From positions 1 to 64,000 of the forward strand of contig CAILTK010000089.1 of the NCBI GenBank assembly GCA_903837135.1: a DNA stretch of 64,000 bases, written 5' to 3'. Position 1 is the first letter of the stretch. Each line of letters begins with the position of its first letter. This DNA is from an uncultured Caulobacterales bacterium. GTDB lineage: Bacteria; Pseudomonadota; Alphaproteobacteria; Caulobacterales; Caulobacteraceae. The notes below the pieces were generated by a model. That model worked only from the letters and a program-made list of their open reading frames with translations. It was not told the origin of the DNA and did not search any database. Below are positions 17,738-26,210 of this stretch, piece after piece. The translations under genes were made by a program, and so were the position numbers.

Positions 17738-19264
17738 ATGGTTCTGGCGTACCGTGGAGTCGCCGGCCGCATGCCCGAGGGCGCTTATCAGACCGTGGAG
17801 GGGGGCCGCATCCGTGAGCGTGTGGCCGTACGTTACACGCCGTCGGACATCCTGGCCCTGCTTTGGCGGCGCCTGCCGCTGATGATTCTGGTGTTCGTGC
17901 TGATCGCCGGAATCGGCCTCGTCGTCGCCCTGCAGATGAAGCCGGTGTTTCCGGCCCACTCGAGCCTCCTGATCCGGCTCGGCCAGGAATATGTCTACCA
18001 GCCCACGGTCGGCGACGCCGCCCGCGGCGCCACGCCGGACAACGACCAGGTGGTGCAGTCCGAGCTCGAAATCCTGCAGAGCGCGGCGGTGAAGCGCAAG
18101 ACGGTCGAGGACATCGGCGTCGCCCGCATGTCGCCGGCGCTCGGCCGCGCCTACGCCGGCGCCGACGACCAGAAGCGCCACGACATCGAGGCGGCGGCGA
18201 TGAAGATGATCGACGCGGGCCTCAAGCTGCAGACCGCGCCCGGCAGCGCCATCGTCAAGCTCAGCTACACGGCCAAGGATCCCGAACTCGCCGCCCTCGT
18301 GCTGAACACCCTGGTGGACGAATACCTCCGCTATCGCCGCACCGTGCTGATCGACGGCCAGGCGGGCGAGATCCAGGCCCAGCTCAGGGACTTCCAGACC
18401 CGGCTCGACACCGCCGACGCGGCCTACCAGAAGTTCCTCGCCGACAACGGGGTGGGCTCGGGCGACTTCGACGCCGAGAAGAGCTCCCTGACGCAGATCT
18501 ACGCCCAGCTGACCACCGAGGCCTACAGCAACCAGGCCAGCCTGTCGGAAGCGCAGGGGCGGCTCGGGGTCACCAGCCAGCGCGCGGCCCAGGCCCAGCC
18601 CGAGATCGGCCTCTACCGCGACCTCGACCACCAGTCGCAGGACGAGCTCAACAAGCTGCTGGTGCAGCGCCAGGACCTGTTGTCGCGCTATCTGCCCGGC
18701 GCCCAGCCCCTGCGCGACGTGGACCAGAAGATCGCCGCCCTGCAGGCCCTGATCGCCCGCGGGCCGGCCGACGGCGGGGCCCGCCGGATCGGGCCCAATC
18801 CGATCTATCAGAGCCTGATCACCGACAAGGACCAGCTGGAGGCCCAGGTCGCCTCCTACAAGGACCGGCTGGCGGAGGTCAGGGCCTCGCTGGCGGAGGT
18901 GGCCGCGCGGCGCCAGAAGCTGGCGGCGCTGGAGCCGCAGTTCCAGACCCTGGCTCGCCAGCGCGATCTTCTGACCAACAACGTCAAGACCCTGGCCCAG
19001 CGGGCCCAGGAGAGCCAGGCGGCGCAGGCCATGGCCAAGTCCGGCCAGGACAATATCCGGGTGGTCGAGCGGGCCTATCCGGCGGTCAAGGGGACCTCGC
19101 TGAAACAGCCGGTGATGATCCTGTCGGTCCTGTTCGCCGGTTTCGCCGCCCTGTGCGCCGGCCTGTTTTTCGCCGTCCTTTCCAAGGGGTACGCCACCGC
19201 CGACACCATCGAGCGGACGCTCGACCTGCCGGTGCTGGCCAGCGCTCCGGCGCGGCTGGCGTGA
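17738..19264 (+). CDS. hfsA: Polysaccharide co-polymerase (Wzz domain, HfsA type)
   Basis: This 508-residue inner-membrane protein has a membrane segment near residues 45-67 (LPLMILVFVLIAGIGLVVAL) and a long coiled-coil periplasmic region. The region is rich in Gln, Ala and Leu (for example SSLTQIYAQLTTEAYSNQ). A second membrane segment near residue 475 (VMILSVLFAGFAALCAGLFF) is followed by a short cytoplasmic tail. There is no fused kinase domain. PCP proteins control chain length and connect the inner membrane to the outer-membrane exporter. A later ATG at 17771 is also possible. The stop overlaps a GTG, but I prefer a later start for the next gene. Confidence 0.78.
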   Translation: MVLAYRGVAGRMPEGAYQTVEGGRIRERVAVRYTPSDILALLWRRLPLMILVFVLIAGIGLVVALQMKPVFPAHSSLLIRLGQEYVYQPTVGDAARGATPDNDQVVQSELEILQSAAVKRKTVEDIGVARMSPALGRAYAGADDQKRHDIEAAAMKMIDAGLKLQTAPGSAIVKLSYTAKDPELAALVLNTLVDEYLRYRRTVLIDGQAGEIQAQLRDFQTRLDTADAAYQKFLADNGVGSGDFDAEKSSLTQIYAQLTTEAYSNQASLSEAQGRLGVTSQRAAQAQPEIGLYRDLDHQSQDELNKLLVQRQDLLSRYLPGAQPLRDVDQKIAALQALIARGPADGGARRIGPNPIYQSLITDKDQLEAQVASYKDRLAEVRASLAEVAARRQKLAALEPQFQTLARQRDLLTNNVKTLAQRAQESQAAQAMAKSGQDNIRVVERAYPAVKGTSLKQPVMILSVLFAGFAALCAGLFFAVLSKGYATADTIERTLDLPVLASAPARLA

Positions 19265-19374
19265 ACCGCCGCACCGGTCCCGGCGGGGGCGGCCGAATCG
19301 AAAAACCGAGCCTATGGTGGGGGCAAGACGGCGCGCGTTCCGGCGCCGGTAATCTGGGGGTCCCGTCCCGGCCC

Positions 19375-20067
19375 ATGTCCGAGCTGAGTTCCGAGATGGC
19401 GGCCCTGGCGGAGCGGCTCGGCCCGGCGCCGGGGGCGGTCGCGCGGCTGGTCCAGTTCGTCGCCGCCGAGCCGGGCGAGGGGACCTCGACCCTGGCGCGG
19501 GCCTTCGCGCTGGAGGCGGCCAGGACGGCGGTGCGGCCGGTCTGGCTGATCGAGCTCGACCTGATGCGCGGCGAACAGCACCGGCTGATCAGCGCCGCCC
19601 CCGACGTCTACGGCCTGCTCGGCGACCCGACGCGGGCCAGCCCGGATCACTCGATGTTCTTCACCGTCCAGCCGAGCACCGACGACCAGCCCGGCGCCGA
19701 CGCCGGTTTCCTCGCCGCCTACGGGGTGGGCCGGTCGGGCCTCTATGTGACGCGCTTCCGGCGCGAGCGGCTGGCGCCGGGCCAGACGGCGCGGATCCTG
19801 CCGAGCGGCGCCTACTGGCAGGCCCTCGCCGCGCGCTCCGAATACATCGTCGTCGACGCGCCGGCGTGGTCGCGCTCGCACGCGGCCGGCGCGACGGCCC
19901 CGTTCATGGACGCCAACCTCCTGGTCGTCTCCGCCGATGTGCGCCGCCCGCAGGCCTCCACGGCGGTGAAGCGCGGCGTGGAGGCGGCCGGCGCCCGCTG
20001 GTCCGGGGTGGTCGTCAACCGCGCCCCCAAACCCCCGCCGCGCCTGCTGCGATCCCTGGCGCCGTAG
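19375..20067 (+). CDS. hfsB: CpsD/CapB-like (BY-kinase-related) ATPase with an altered P-loop, HfsB type
   Basis: The 230-residue protein has the start of a bacterial tyrosine kinase/ParA-like fold: VQFVAAEPGEGTSTLARAFALEAA, then VWLIELDLMRG and later YIVVDAPAWS and ANLLVVSADVRRPQAS. At the P-loop, residues 34-38 read GEGTS where active relatives have GEGKS, so the Lys that contacts ATP is replaced by Thr37. It may therefore not bind or hydrolyse ATP normally. It probably partners the HfsA-like co-polymerase. The start is uncertain: a GTG at 19261 overlaps the hfsA stop, but its first 38 codons have non-coding-like base usage. Confidence 0.65.
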   Translation: MSELSSEMAALAERLGPAPGAVARLVQFVAAEPGEGTSTLARAFALEAARTAVRPVWLIELDLMRGEQHRLISAAPDVYGLLGDPTRASPDHSMFFTVQPSTDDQPGADAGFLAAYGVGRSGLYVTRFRRERLAPGQTARILPSGAYWQALAARSEYIVVDAPAWSRSHAAGATAPFMDANLLVVSADVRRPQASTAVKRGVEAAGARWSGVVVNRAPKPPPRLLRSLAP

Positions 20068-20089
20068 CGATGCGGGGGGAGCGAAGCTC

Positions 20090-20112
20090 CTCTCCCCCTC
20101 GAGGGGGGAGAG
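20090..20112. repeat. CCCCTCGAGGGG palindrome between hfsB and hfsC
   Basis: CTCTCCCCCTC is followed directly by GAGGGGGGAGAG, forming a strong hairpin. A similar CCCCTCGAGGGG palindrome follows at about 20215-20237, just before the hfsC-like start. These resemble the element at 16731 and could weaken read-through between hfsB and hfsC. Confidence 0.6.
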
Positions 20113-20245
20113 GCGGGGAGAGGGGGTGGGGGCACGACGCCGATGGAAGGACGTCGGAGGCGCCGCACCAGCTTTTCGCTTCGATGTCAGCGCGTTCACC
20201 CCCAACCCCGGCCCTTCCCCCCTCGAGGGGGAAGGGAGGCCTGCG

Positions 20246-21538
20246 ATGACCGCCACCTCCCCCTATCCGGCCGAAGACCGTCCCGCCGACCAGACCTGGT
20301 CGCGCCGGCTCGGCTTCGTCACCGCCGTCGTGATGGTTCTGACATTCACCCAGTTCTGGCAGATGCCGCTGGTGGGGCCGAACGGGGATCCGGACGCCTC
20401 CAACCTGATCCGCAGCCTGTTCTTTCCGGCCTACGCCATGGCCGTGGCCCTGTTCGCCGCGCGGCCTTGGTCGGCCCTGACCACGGCGGTCCGCTCGCCG
20501 CTGATCTGGCTCTTGATCGGCCTGGTGTTCGCCTCCACCGCCTGGTCGATCGATCCGTCGACCACCGAGCGACGGGCCATCGCCCTGCTGTTCACCACCC
20601 TGGCGGCCCTGGTCCTGGCGTCCCGGTTCGAGTGGCCCGACCTCTTGGAGGTGCTGGCGACCGCCTTCGCCGTGGTGACGGTCTGCAGCTATCTGCTCGG
20701 CCTGCTGGTTCCGTCCTATGGGCGGATGGCCGCGGGCAGCGAGTTTCCGGGGGCGTGGCGGGGCGTCTATATCGAGAAGAACGGTCTTGGCGACTCCATG
20801 ACCATGGCCTTCATAACCCTTTGCGCCACGGCGGTGCTCAATCCCCGGCGGCGACGGCTGTGGATCGGATTCGCGGCAGCGGCCATCGGCCTCGTGCTGC
20901 TGTCGACGTCCAAGACCTCTTTGGTTACCCTGGTGATCGGTTCGGCGTGCCTGAGCTTCGTCTGGCTGGTCAAGCGCGGACCGGCCTTCGCCATCGCGGC
21001 CACCTTCGTCGCCGTGACCGGCCTGCTGGCGCTCGGCCTCGGCATCGTGTTCGCCTCGGACGCCTTCTTCGCCCTGCTCGGCAAGGACGCCACCCTCACC
21101 GGGCGGACGGTGATCTGGAGTTCGGTGCTGCGCCTGATTCACGAGCGGCCGTGGACCGGCTATGGGTACGCCGCGATCTGGACCGACGAGAGCGGCTGGG
21201 GCCCTCTGGCCTGGATCGTCAAATGGTCGCATTTCCGGGCCCACCACGCGCACAACAGCTGGCTCGAGACCTGGCTGGCGCTGGGCTACCCCGGGCTCGT
21301 GCTGTGGGCCGCAGTGGTCATCCTGACCTGGGGGCTGGCGGTGTTCGCGGTCTATCGCCGGCCCGGCGGCTATTTCGCCCTGCCGTTCCTGGTGTTCTAC
21401 TCGCTGACCATGCTGACCGAGAGCGTCGCCTTCATCTACAACGACCTCTACTGGGTGATCTTCGCCGCCATGGCGTTCAAGTTGGCCGCGCCGGATCGGC
21501 GCGAGGGGGCGGAGGACGACGACCCCGTCCGGCCATAG
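20246..21538 (+). CDS. hfsC: O-antigen ligase/polymerase-type membrane protein (HfsC type)
   Basis: The ATG at 20246 has GGGAGG upstream. The 430-residue protein is very hydrophobic with about ten to twelve membrane segments. It shows the Wzy/WaaL-type signature GRTVIWSSVLRLIHERPWTGYGY, and then in the large loop HHAHNSWLETWLALGYPGLVLW. Such proteins polymerise lipid-linked repeat units or transfer the polymer. In Caulobacter the polymerases HfsC and HfsI are redundant, so HfsC is a reasoned but not certain name. The last 91 bases overlap the end of the opposite-strand glycosyltransferase gene. Confidence 0.72.
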   Translation: MTATSPYPAEDRPADQTWSRRLGFVTAVVMVLTFTQFWQMPLVGPNGDPDASNLIRSLFFPAYAMAVALFAARPWSALTTAVRSPLIWLLIGLVFASTAWSIDPSTTERRAIALLFTTLAALVLASRFEWPDLLEVLATAFAVVTVCSYLLGLLVPSYGRMAAGSEFPGAWRGVYIEKNGLGDSMTMAFITLCATAVLNPRRRRLWIGFAAAAIGLVLLSTSKTSLVTLVIGSACLSFVWLVKRGPAFAIAATFVAVTGLLALGLGIVFASDAFFALLGKDATLTGRTVIWSSVLRLIHERPWTGYGYAAIWTDESGWGPLAWIVKWSHFRAHHAHNSWLETWLALGYPGLVLWAAVVILTWGLAVFAVYRRPGGYFALPFLVFYSLTMLTESVAFIYNDLYWVIFAAMAFKLAAPDRREGAEDDDPVRP

Positions 21539-22425
21539 AAGCGCAGGGTGGCGAACCAGATCACCTTGCCGAGGCCGTGGGCGGCGCGGTCGGCGTAGGG
21601 CAGGGCCCTGGCCCGGCCGAAGGGCGCCAGCGCCAGCGCCGCGGCGCCGAACACCGCGGCCTGGGCCGCGCCGATCGCCATCCACTTGGCCACGCACCCC
21701 CAGTCGCCGGCGCGCGCGGCGATCTGCGACGGGCTCTGGCCGAAGCCGAAGGCGCGGGTGAGGGCGTAGCGGGCGGTGCGCCGGCTGGCCGGCGCATGCT
21801 CCCAGAGCCAGGCGTCGGCGGCCCAGCCGAAGCGGCGGCCCTCCGCCTGCAAGACGGCGAACAGCCGGTCGTCCTCGCCGCCGGTCTGGTTGGCGGTGAC
21901 GTCGAACGGCGCGGGGCCGCGAAGCGCCGTGGCGCGGGTCATCATCGAATTGCCGCAGCCGTAGGGATCGTCGATGACGCGCGTCTCCCGGGGGCCTTCG
22001 CGGGAGAAGAACCGCTCGAGATAGGCCCGCTTCCAGTCCGCCGCCGCGTCGGCGCGTCCGCGCACCGGGCCGAAGGTGACGTCCGCGCCCAGGCTTTGGT
22101 GGGCGGCGTGCAGCGTGGCCAGCCAGTGCGGCGGCGCCTCTTCGTCGTCGTCGATGAAGGCGATCAGGGGCGCCCGGGTCGCCGCGAGCCCGGCGTTGCG
22201 GGCGTTGGACACGCCGGGGTCGCGCGCATGCACGTAGAGCACCGGCGCGCCCTCCTGCTGCAGCCGTGAGACGGTAGCGCGCGCGGACCCGTCCGGGTCG
22301 TTGTCCACCACCGCGATCTCCGCCGCCAGCGCGGCGAGACGGTCCTGGGCCAGCACCGAGCGTAGGGCGCGCTCCAGGCTCTCGGGCCGCCGGAAGGTGG
22401 GAATGACGACGGCGACCGGTGTCAC
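21448..22425 (-). CDS. Family 2 glycosyltransferase of the polysaccharide locus
   Basis: The 325-residue protein starts at a GTG that overlaps the stop of the deacetylase gene, which suggests translational coupling. It has the GT-A start VAVVIPTFRRPESLERALRSVLAQ, then AEIAVVDNDPDG and the metal-binding region LIAFIDDDEEAPPHW. Further on, GGEDDRLFAVL fits the acceptor-base ED motif of GT2. The C-terminal part may have a membrane-associated helix (AAQAAVFGAAALAL). In the Caulobacter holdfast locus the comparable gene is hfsG, an N-acetylglucosamine transferase, but two GT2 genes are present here and I cannot tell which corresponds. Its end overlaps the hfsC-like gene by 91 bases. Confidence 0.82.
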   Translation of the reverse strand: MTPVAVVIPTFRRPESLERALRSVLAQDRLAALAAEIAVVDNDPDGSARATVSRLQQEGAPVLYVHARDPGVSNARNAGLAATRAPLIAFIDDDEEAPPHWLATLHAAHQSLGADVTFGPVRGRADAAADWKRAYLERFFSREGPRETRVIDDPYGCGNSMMTRATALRGPAPFDVTANQTGGEDDRLFAVLQAEGRRFGWAADAWLWEHAPASRRTARYALTRAFGFGQSPSQIAARAGDWGCVAKWMAIGAAQAAVFGAAALALAPFGRARALPYADRAAHGLGKVIWFATLRFYGRTGSSSSAPSRRSGAANLNAMAAKITQ

Positions 22426-23264
22426 GCGGCGTCCCTGAGGGCCGGGGATTCGAGGGCCGGGGCGCCGAACGCCGGCGACCGCAGGCCCGCGGGCCCGACG
22501 CGGGCGGCGCCCTCGGCGGCGCTGACCACGTCGAAGCCCATCGTCTGCGCGTCGTCGACCAGCCTAGCGAGGGTGTCCGCCGAGGTTCCGAACGGGCTCG
22601 CGGCGTCCTCCACGCCGTGGGTGAACAGGATCACCCAGGCGCGCTTCTCCTTCGCCTTGTCCAGCCACAGGCGGGCGATGGCCTCGCCGTCCTGGCCCTC
22701 GACGCCGATCGCCGGGGCCTGGTTGAGGTCCACGCCGGGCTCGATGACCCCGTGGTGCAGGGCGCGCGACAGCACGAATCGCTGCGCCGCCTCCTGCTTG
22801 GCGGCGAAGCCGACGTCGCCGTAGGGATAGGCGAAGGTCTCCAGGCTATGGCTGACGCCCCAGTCCGACAGGAGGGCCGCGTTGAGCTCGAGATCGTCGG
22901 CGATCATCGCCGCGGGCGCCTGGCCGCAGTCGAGATGCGAATAGGTGTGGCAGCCGATCTCGTGTCCGGCCTCCGCCGTGCGCTGCATGTCCTCGCAGCT
23001 GGCGTAGCGGCCCATGTGGCCGTCCTCGTCGGCCAGGCCGGCGCAGAAATAGTAGGCGCCGCGAACGCCGCGGGCCTCGAGGATCGGGGCGCCGCGCCGC
23101 ACGGCGGAGGCCGGCGTGTCGTCGAAGGCGAAGGTGACCATCGGCCGGTCGGGCCGGCGCTCGGCGGGCCGGCGATGGGCCAGACGCACCAGCCGGCGGC
23201 GCAGCTTGCCCTTCAGTGAGGGATCGGCGCGATAGACGCCCAGCGCCTGGATTTCCGCGTTCAT
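22422..23264 (-). CDS. hfsH: Polysaccharide deacetylase (CE4, HfsH type)
   Basis: The 280-residue protein has the NodB/CE4 signature: TFAFDD at residues 44-49 (catalytic base and metal Asp) and HTYSH at 106-110 (metal His pair), with FAYPYGD following. It has no signal peptide, so it would act in the cytoplasm on lipid-linked sugars, as proposed for HfsH, which deacetylates holdfast N-acetylglucosamine. The start has GGAGG upstream and shares an ATGA overlap with the preceding glycosyltransferase. Family is certain; the hfs name rests on context. Confidence 0.8.
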   Translation of the reverse strand: MNAEIQALGVYRADPSLKGKLRRRLVRLAHRRPAERRPDRPMVTFAFDDTPASAVRRGAPILEARGVRGAYYFCAGLADEDGHMGRYASCEDMQRTAEAGHEIGCHTYSHLDCGQAPAAMIADDLELNAALLSDWGVSHSLETFAYPYGDVGFAAKQEAAQRFVLSRALHHGVIEPGVDLNQAPAIGVEGQDGEAIARLWLDKAKEKRAWVILFTHGVEDAASPFGTSADTLARLVDDAQTMGFDVVSAAEGAARVGPAGLRSPAFGAPALESPALRDAA

Positions 23265-24250
23265 ACAACCTCCGCATAGAGCGCGGCCCGATAGGCCTTG
23301 AGCGCGAAAACCCGCGCGGTCAGCGGCGCCGCCGGTTGAAGGGCGGTCCACTTCAGAAGTCCCCGCCAGGCTTTCAGGGCGGGCAGCTGTTTCAGCGTCC
23401 GGGCCAGACGATAGCTCGGATAGTGGGAAACGATCTCGGGATGGCGGGCGACGACACGGGCGAAGTTGCCCGCCGACTGCTCATATTTGCCGGCGAGCGC
23501 CGCGGGCGTGTCGAGTCCCAGATGGGTGGCGGGATTGTCGATATGCCCCACGCCGAACCGGCGCAGGACCCGCATCCCCCACTCCACGTCCTCCCAGCCC
23601 CAGCCGGAAAAGCTCTCGTCGAAGGCCTCGGCCGCGAACACGTCGCGCCGGACCAGCAGGTTGGAGGTGTAGACGTACTTTTCGGGCGCGAGCCGGCGCG
23701 TGGCGGCGTCCAGGCATTCCCCGCGGAGCGACAGGGCCCGATGCAGGGCGAAGCGGGCCGCCCGGGGGCCCTGCTCCATCGAGAAGCCGCCGAACACCAC
23801 CGCCGGATCCGCCTCGTCGATCAGGGCGAGATAGCGGGCGAGGAAGTCGGGCGCGTCGGGAGCCATGTCGCTGTCGAGGAACAGCAGGTGTCGGCCCCGG
23901 GCGTGGGCGGCGAGGCGGTTGCGGCCGGGGGCGCGGCCCTGGTTGCGATCCAGGGCGACCAGCCGCGCGGGCGTGGACAGGGCGCCCACCTGCAAGGCGA
24001 CGCGGCGGGTGAGGGCGGCGTCGCCGCCGCCGTCGTCGAGGGCGACCAGCTCCACCCGGCCGCCGAGCCGCGACGCCTCGCGCTCCAGGCTGCCGAGCAA
24101 CGGTGCGGGATCGTCGCGGAAAAAGGGGATCAGCACCGACAGGACCGGCGTCGCCGCGTCCCAGCCGGCGCTCTGGGTCAGGGCCTCGCGAGGGGGCGGA
24201 GGCTCCGGGCGCGTCAGCGTCCCGGGGGACGGGCTCGGCAAGGGCGTCAT
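23261..24250 (-). CDS. Family 2 glycosyltransferase with galactosyltransferase-like C-terminal part
   Basis: The 329-residue protein begins with a Pro-rich tail and then a GT-A fold: PVLSVLIPFFRDDPAPLL, LVALDRNQGRAPGRNRL and the metal motif LLFLDSDMAPD. FSGWGWEDVEWGMRVLRRFG is the segment with the acceptor-binding Asp/Glu seen in related transferases. It is coupled by ATGA overlaps to the hfsE-type gene upstream and the deacetylase downstream, so the four genes 25722-21448 form one operon. It probably adds one sugar to the lipid-linked repeat. It could be the hfsG equivalent instead of the gene at 21448. Confidence 0.8.
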   Translation of the reverse strand: MTPLPSPSPGTLTRPEPPPPREALTQSAGWDAATPVLSVLIPFFRDDPAPLLGSLEREASRLGGRVELVALDDGGGDAALTRRVALQVGALSTPARLVALDRNQGRAPGRNRLAAHARGRHLLFLDSDMAPDAPDFLARYLALIDEADPAVVFGGFSMEQGPRAARFALHRALSLRGECLDAATRRLAPEKYVYTSNLLVRRDVFAAEAFDESFSGWGWEDVEWGMRVLRRFGVGHIDNPATHLGLDTPAALAGKYEQSAGNFARVVARHPEIVSHYPSYRLARTLKQLPALKAWRGLLKWTALQPAAPLTARVFALKAYRAALYAEVV

Positions 24251-25722
24251 CGCGCCACCCCGCGGAAGCGGATCAGCGCGGGGATGGTCATGGCCAGGAT
24301 ATAGAGGTCGAACCACTGCGACTGGCTCTCGATGTACTCCACGTCGAGCTGGACGCGGCGGCGCACCGCCTCCGGCGTGTCCACCGCGCCGATCGAGCCG
24401 TTGATCTGCGCCCAGCCGGTCAGGCCGGGCTTCATCCGGTGACGCCAGGCGTAGTCGGCCACCAGCCGCGTCGAATCCTCGCCGGCGGTCTTCATGCCGA
24501 TGGCGTGCGGGCGGGGTCCGACCAGGGACATCTCGCCGCGCAGGACGTTGAACAGCTGGGGCAGTTCGTCGAGGCTGAGCGCGCGGATCACCCGGCCGAC
24601 CCGCGTCACCCGGTCGTCGTCGCGGCTCACCTGCCGTTCGGCGCGGGCGTCGGTCGCCTCCACCCGCATGGAGCGGAACTTCCACACCACGATGGTCTCG
24701 TTGTTGAAGCCGTGGCGCCGCTGGCGAAAGAACACCGGGCCCGGGCTGTCGAGCTTTATCAGCAGGGCGATCAGCGCCATCAGCGGCGCGGCGAGGGCGA
24801 GGGCGACCCCGCCGATCGCGAGATCCTGCACCCGCTTCCAGAACGAGCGATCCTCGCTGCGCTCGGCCCCCGAGACCCAGGCGACGTTGCACAGCCTCGA
24901 CAGCGCGGCGTCCTGATCGGCGGCGCCGTCCACGTCGAGGAACAGGGTCAACGCGTTGGGCAGGACGCGCAGCCGTTCGATCAGGTCGCGTACCCGGGCC
25001 TGGGCCGACGGCGGCACGGTGATGACGATGCGGTCGACGTAGGGCAGCAGGGGGTGGGTGAGCAGGGCGGCGGTGTCGCCGAGCACCGGCACGCCGGCCA
25101 CATTGTCCGGCGACCGGGCGGCGCGGTCGTCGAACACGCCGAGCACGGCGACGTCGCGCGAGGCGATCGCCGCCTCGATCAGCCGCTGGGCGTTCGGGGT
25201 CGCGCCGACCATGACCACATTCGGGGTCAGCCTGCCCTCGCGGCGCCAGAACTCCACCCGCGACCACCAGAGGGCGTGCGCGGCCAGTAGCGCCAGCGTC
25301 AGGTCGGCGCACCAGGTCAGGGTGGTGGCGCGCCATTGCGGGGCAAGGCCGCTCAGGACCAGCGCGACGCCGGCCGCGCCGAGGGCGACCACGGCGATCT
25401 TGCAAAGATGCCTGGCCAGCGTCTGCCGCGGAGGAAACAGATAGAGGCGGGAGGCGCGCATCACCGCCAGGGCCATCAACGAGCCGACGGTCATCGGCAG
25501 GAGCTGGCCGAGGGAGCGTGACAGCAGGGGCGCGCCGCCGAAGCCCAGGGCCGACAGGGCCGCCAGCAGCATGACCACCGCGTCGAGCAGGGCGAACAGC
25601 CGCCTCAGCGCCGCGCCCTCGATTCGCTTGCGCGACGAGGCGAGGGCGGTCGGACGCAGCGGACCGCGGCGGCGCGGGGCCGCCGCGCCCGCAGGCGGAT
25701 CAATGAGTTGGACGAGGGCCAT
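24247..25722 (-). CDS. hfsE: Polyprenyl-phosphate sugar-1-phosphate transferase (WbaP/HfsE type)
   Basis: This 491-residue enzyme would start repeat-unit synthesis by moving a sugar phosphate to undecaprenyl phosphate. Several N-terminal membrane segments are followed by a Rossmann-like middle (PNVVMVGATPNAQRLIEAA) and the C-terminal catalytic domain. That domain has a re-entrant helix region (DLAIGGVALALAAPLMALIALLI), then GPVFFRQRRHGFNNETIVV, WKFRSM, DELPQLFNVLRGEMSLVGPRP and RHRMKPGLTGWAQING. These are the standard PHPT signatures. It heads a four-gene operon. Caulobacter has redundant enzymes for this step (HfsE, PssY, PssZ), so the exact name is inferred from position. Confidence 0.85.
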   Translation of the reverse strand: MALVQLIDPPAGAAAPRRRGPLRPTALASSRKRIEGAALRRLFALLDAVVMLLAALSALGFGGAPLLSRSLGQLLPMTVGSLMALAVMRASRLYLFPPRQTLARHLCKIAVVALGAAGVALVLSGLAPQWRATTLTWCADLTLALLAAHALWWSRVEFWRREGRLTPNVVMVGATPNAQRLIEAAIASRDVAVLGVFDDRAARSPDNVAGVPVLGDTAALLTHPLLPYVDRIVITVPPSAQARVRDLIERLRVLPNALTLFLDVDGAADQDAALSRLCNVAWVSGAERSEDRSFWKRVQDLAIGGVALALAAPLMALIALLIKLDSPGPVFFRQRRHGFNNETIVVWKFRSMRVEATDARAERQVSRDDDRVTRVGRVIRALSLDELPQLFNVLRGEMSLVGPRPHAIGMKTAGEDSTRLVADYAWRHRMKPGLTGWAQINGSIGAVDTPEAVRRRVQLDVEYIESQSQWFDLYILAMTIPALIRFRGVAR

Positions 25723-25850
25723 AGACGCTCCACGTGGCCCATCTTCCTAGCGCAAGGCGCTGAGCGTCCCGTTAACAAGCGGCGTTACAATCGAACACCG
25801 TTCGCGCGCGTTGCAAGGCGGCGGCGAACCCGCTATCCACGCCGCCCTGA
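25723..25850 (-). promoter_or_regulatory. Upstream region of the hfsE-type operon
   Basis: These 128 bases separate the operon start from the divergent tRNA-Ser gene and should hold both promoters. No clear -35/-10 pair stands out. Confidence 0.4.
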
Positions 25851-25940
25851 GGTGACGTGGCCGAGTGGCTGAAGGCAACGGTTTGCTAAATCGTCATACG
25901 TGAAAGCGTATCCAGGGTTCGAATCCCTGCGTCACCGCCA
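25851..25940 (+). tRNA. tRNA-Ser(GCU)
   Basis: The 90-base gene has a 7-base acceptor stem (GGTGACG at 25851-25857 with CGTCACC at 25930-25936), discriminator G and encoded CCA. The anticodon arm is ACGGT/ATCGT with loop TTGCTAA, so the anticodon is GCT at 25885-25887, reading AGC and AGU. The long variable arm and T-arm GGGTTCGAATCCC are typical of tRNA-Ser. The 3' end is the integration site of the genomic island and is kept intact after insertion. Confidence 0.97.
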
Positions 25941-25941
25941 G
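25927..25941 (+). repeat. Attachment site attL (15 bp, tRNA 3' end)
   Basis: CTGCGTCACCGCCAG covers the last T-arm base, the acceptor strand, CCA and one following base. The same 15 bases occur at 41570-41584 in direct orientation. This is the classic result of tyrosine-integrase insertion at a tRNA. Confidence 0.9.
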
Positions 25942-26210
25942 ATTCCCCCGCTAGTGGGCTGTTTTTACAACAGTTTTTACTGTGGGAATTTCGCCATCCT
26001 AAAAGCCATCCTAGAACGCGCCGAGCCACCGGCTCGAAGGCGTGGAGAAGGTGGCGATCCGCCCTAAGCTGACCAGCGAGTCGAGCTCGACTCCGTTGCT
26101 GGGCAGGGCGAGATGCTCCAATCGCATCCGTGTGCTGCCCGTCGATCTCGACGTGCTAAGTGGCACTCCGATGCTCCCAACGGCGGGTCGGCAGCCGTCC
26201 CGGCCAGCGG
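25942..26210. other. Left-end noncoding region of the island
   Basis: These 269 bases run from attL to the stop of the first integrase. They begin with an AT-rich hairpin-like stretch (AACAGTTTTTACTG) and the candidate arm sites. I see no supported gene. Confidence 0.5.
25994..26013 (+). repeat. Candidate integrase arm-type sites at the left end
   Basis: CCATCCTAAAAGC at 25994-26006 is followed at once by a second CCATCCTA. The identical 13-base CCATCCTAAAAGC recurs at 41441-41453 next to the P4-type integrase. Matching short repeats near both attachment sites are typical arm sites for that class of integrase. Confidence 0.55.

Noticed and set aside
16871-18631. 586-codon minus-strand frame extending the hfsD-like gene upstream
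   Set aside because: Only the last 264 codons are real. The upstream part is antisense to hfsA and lacks a start signal, while a GTG with a ribosome site opens the lipoprotein signal.
20015-21697. 560-codon minus-strand frame over hfsB/hfsC
   Set aside because: Low-complexity Gly/Arg/Asp composition; it is antisense to a polytopic membrane protein.
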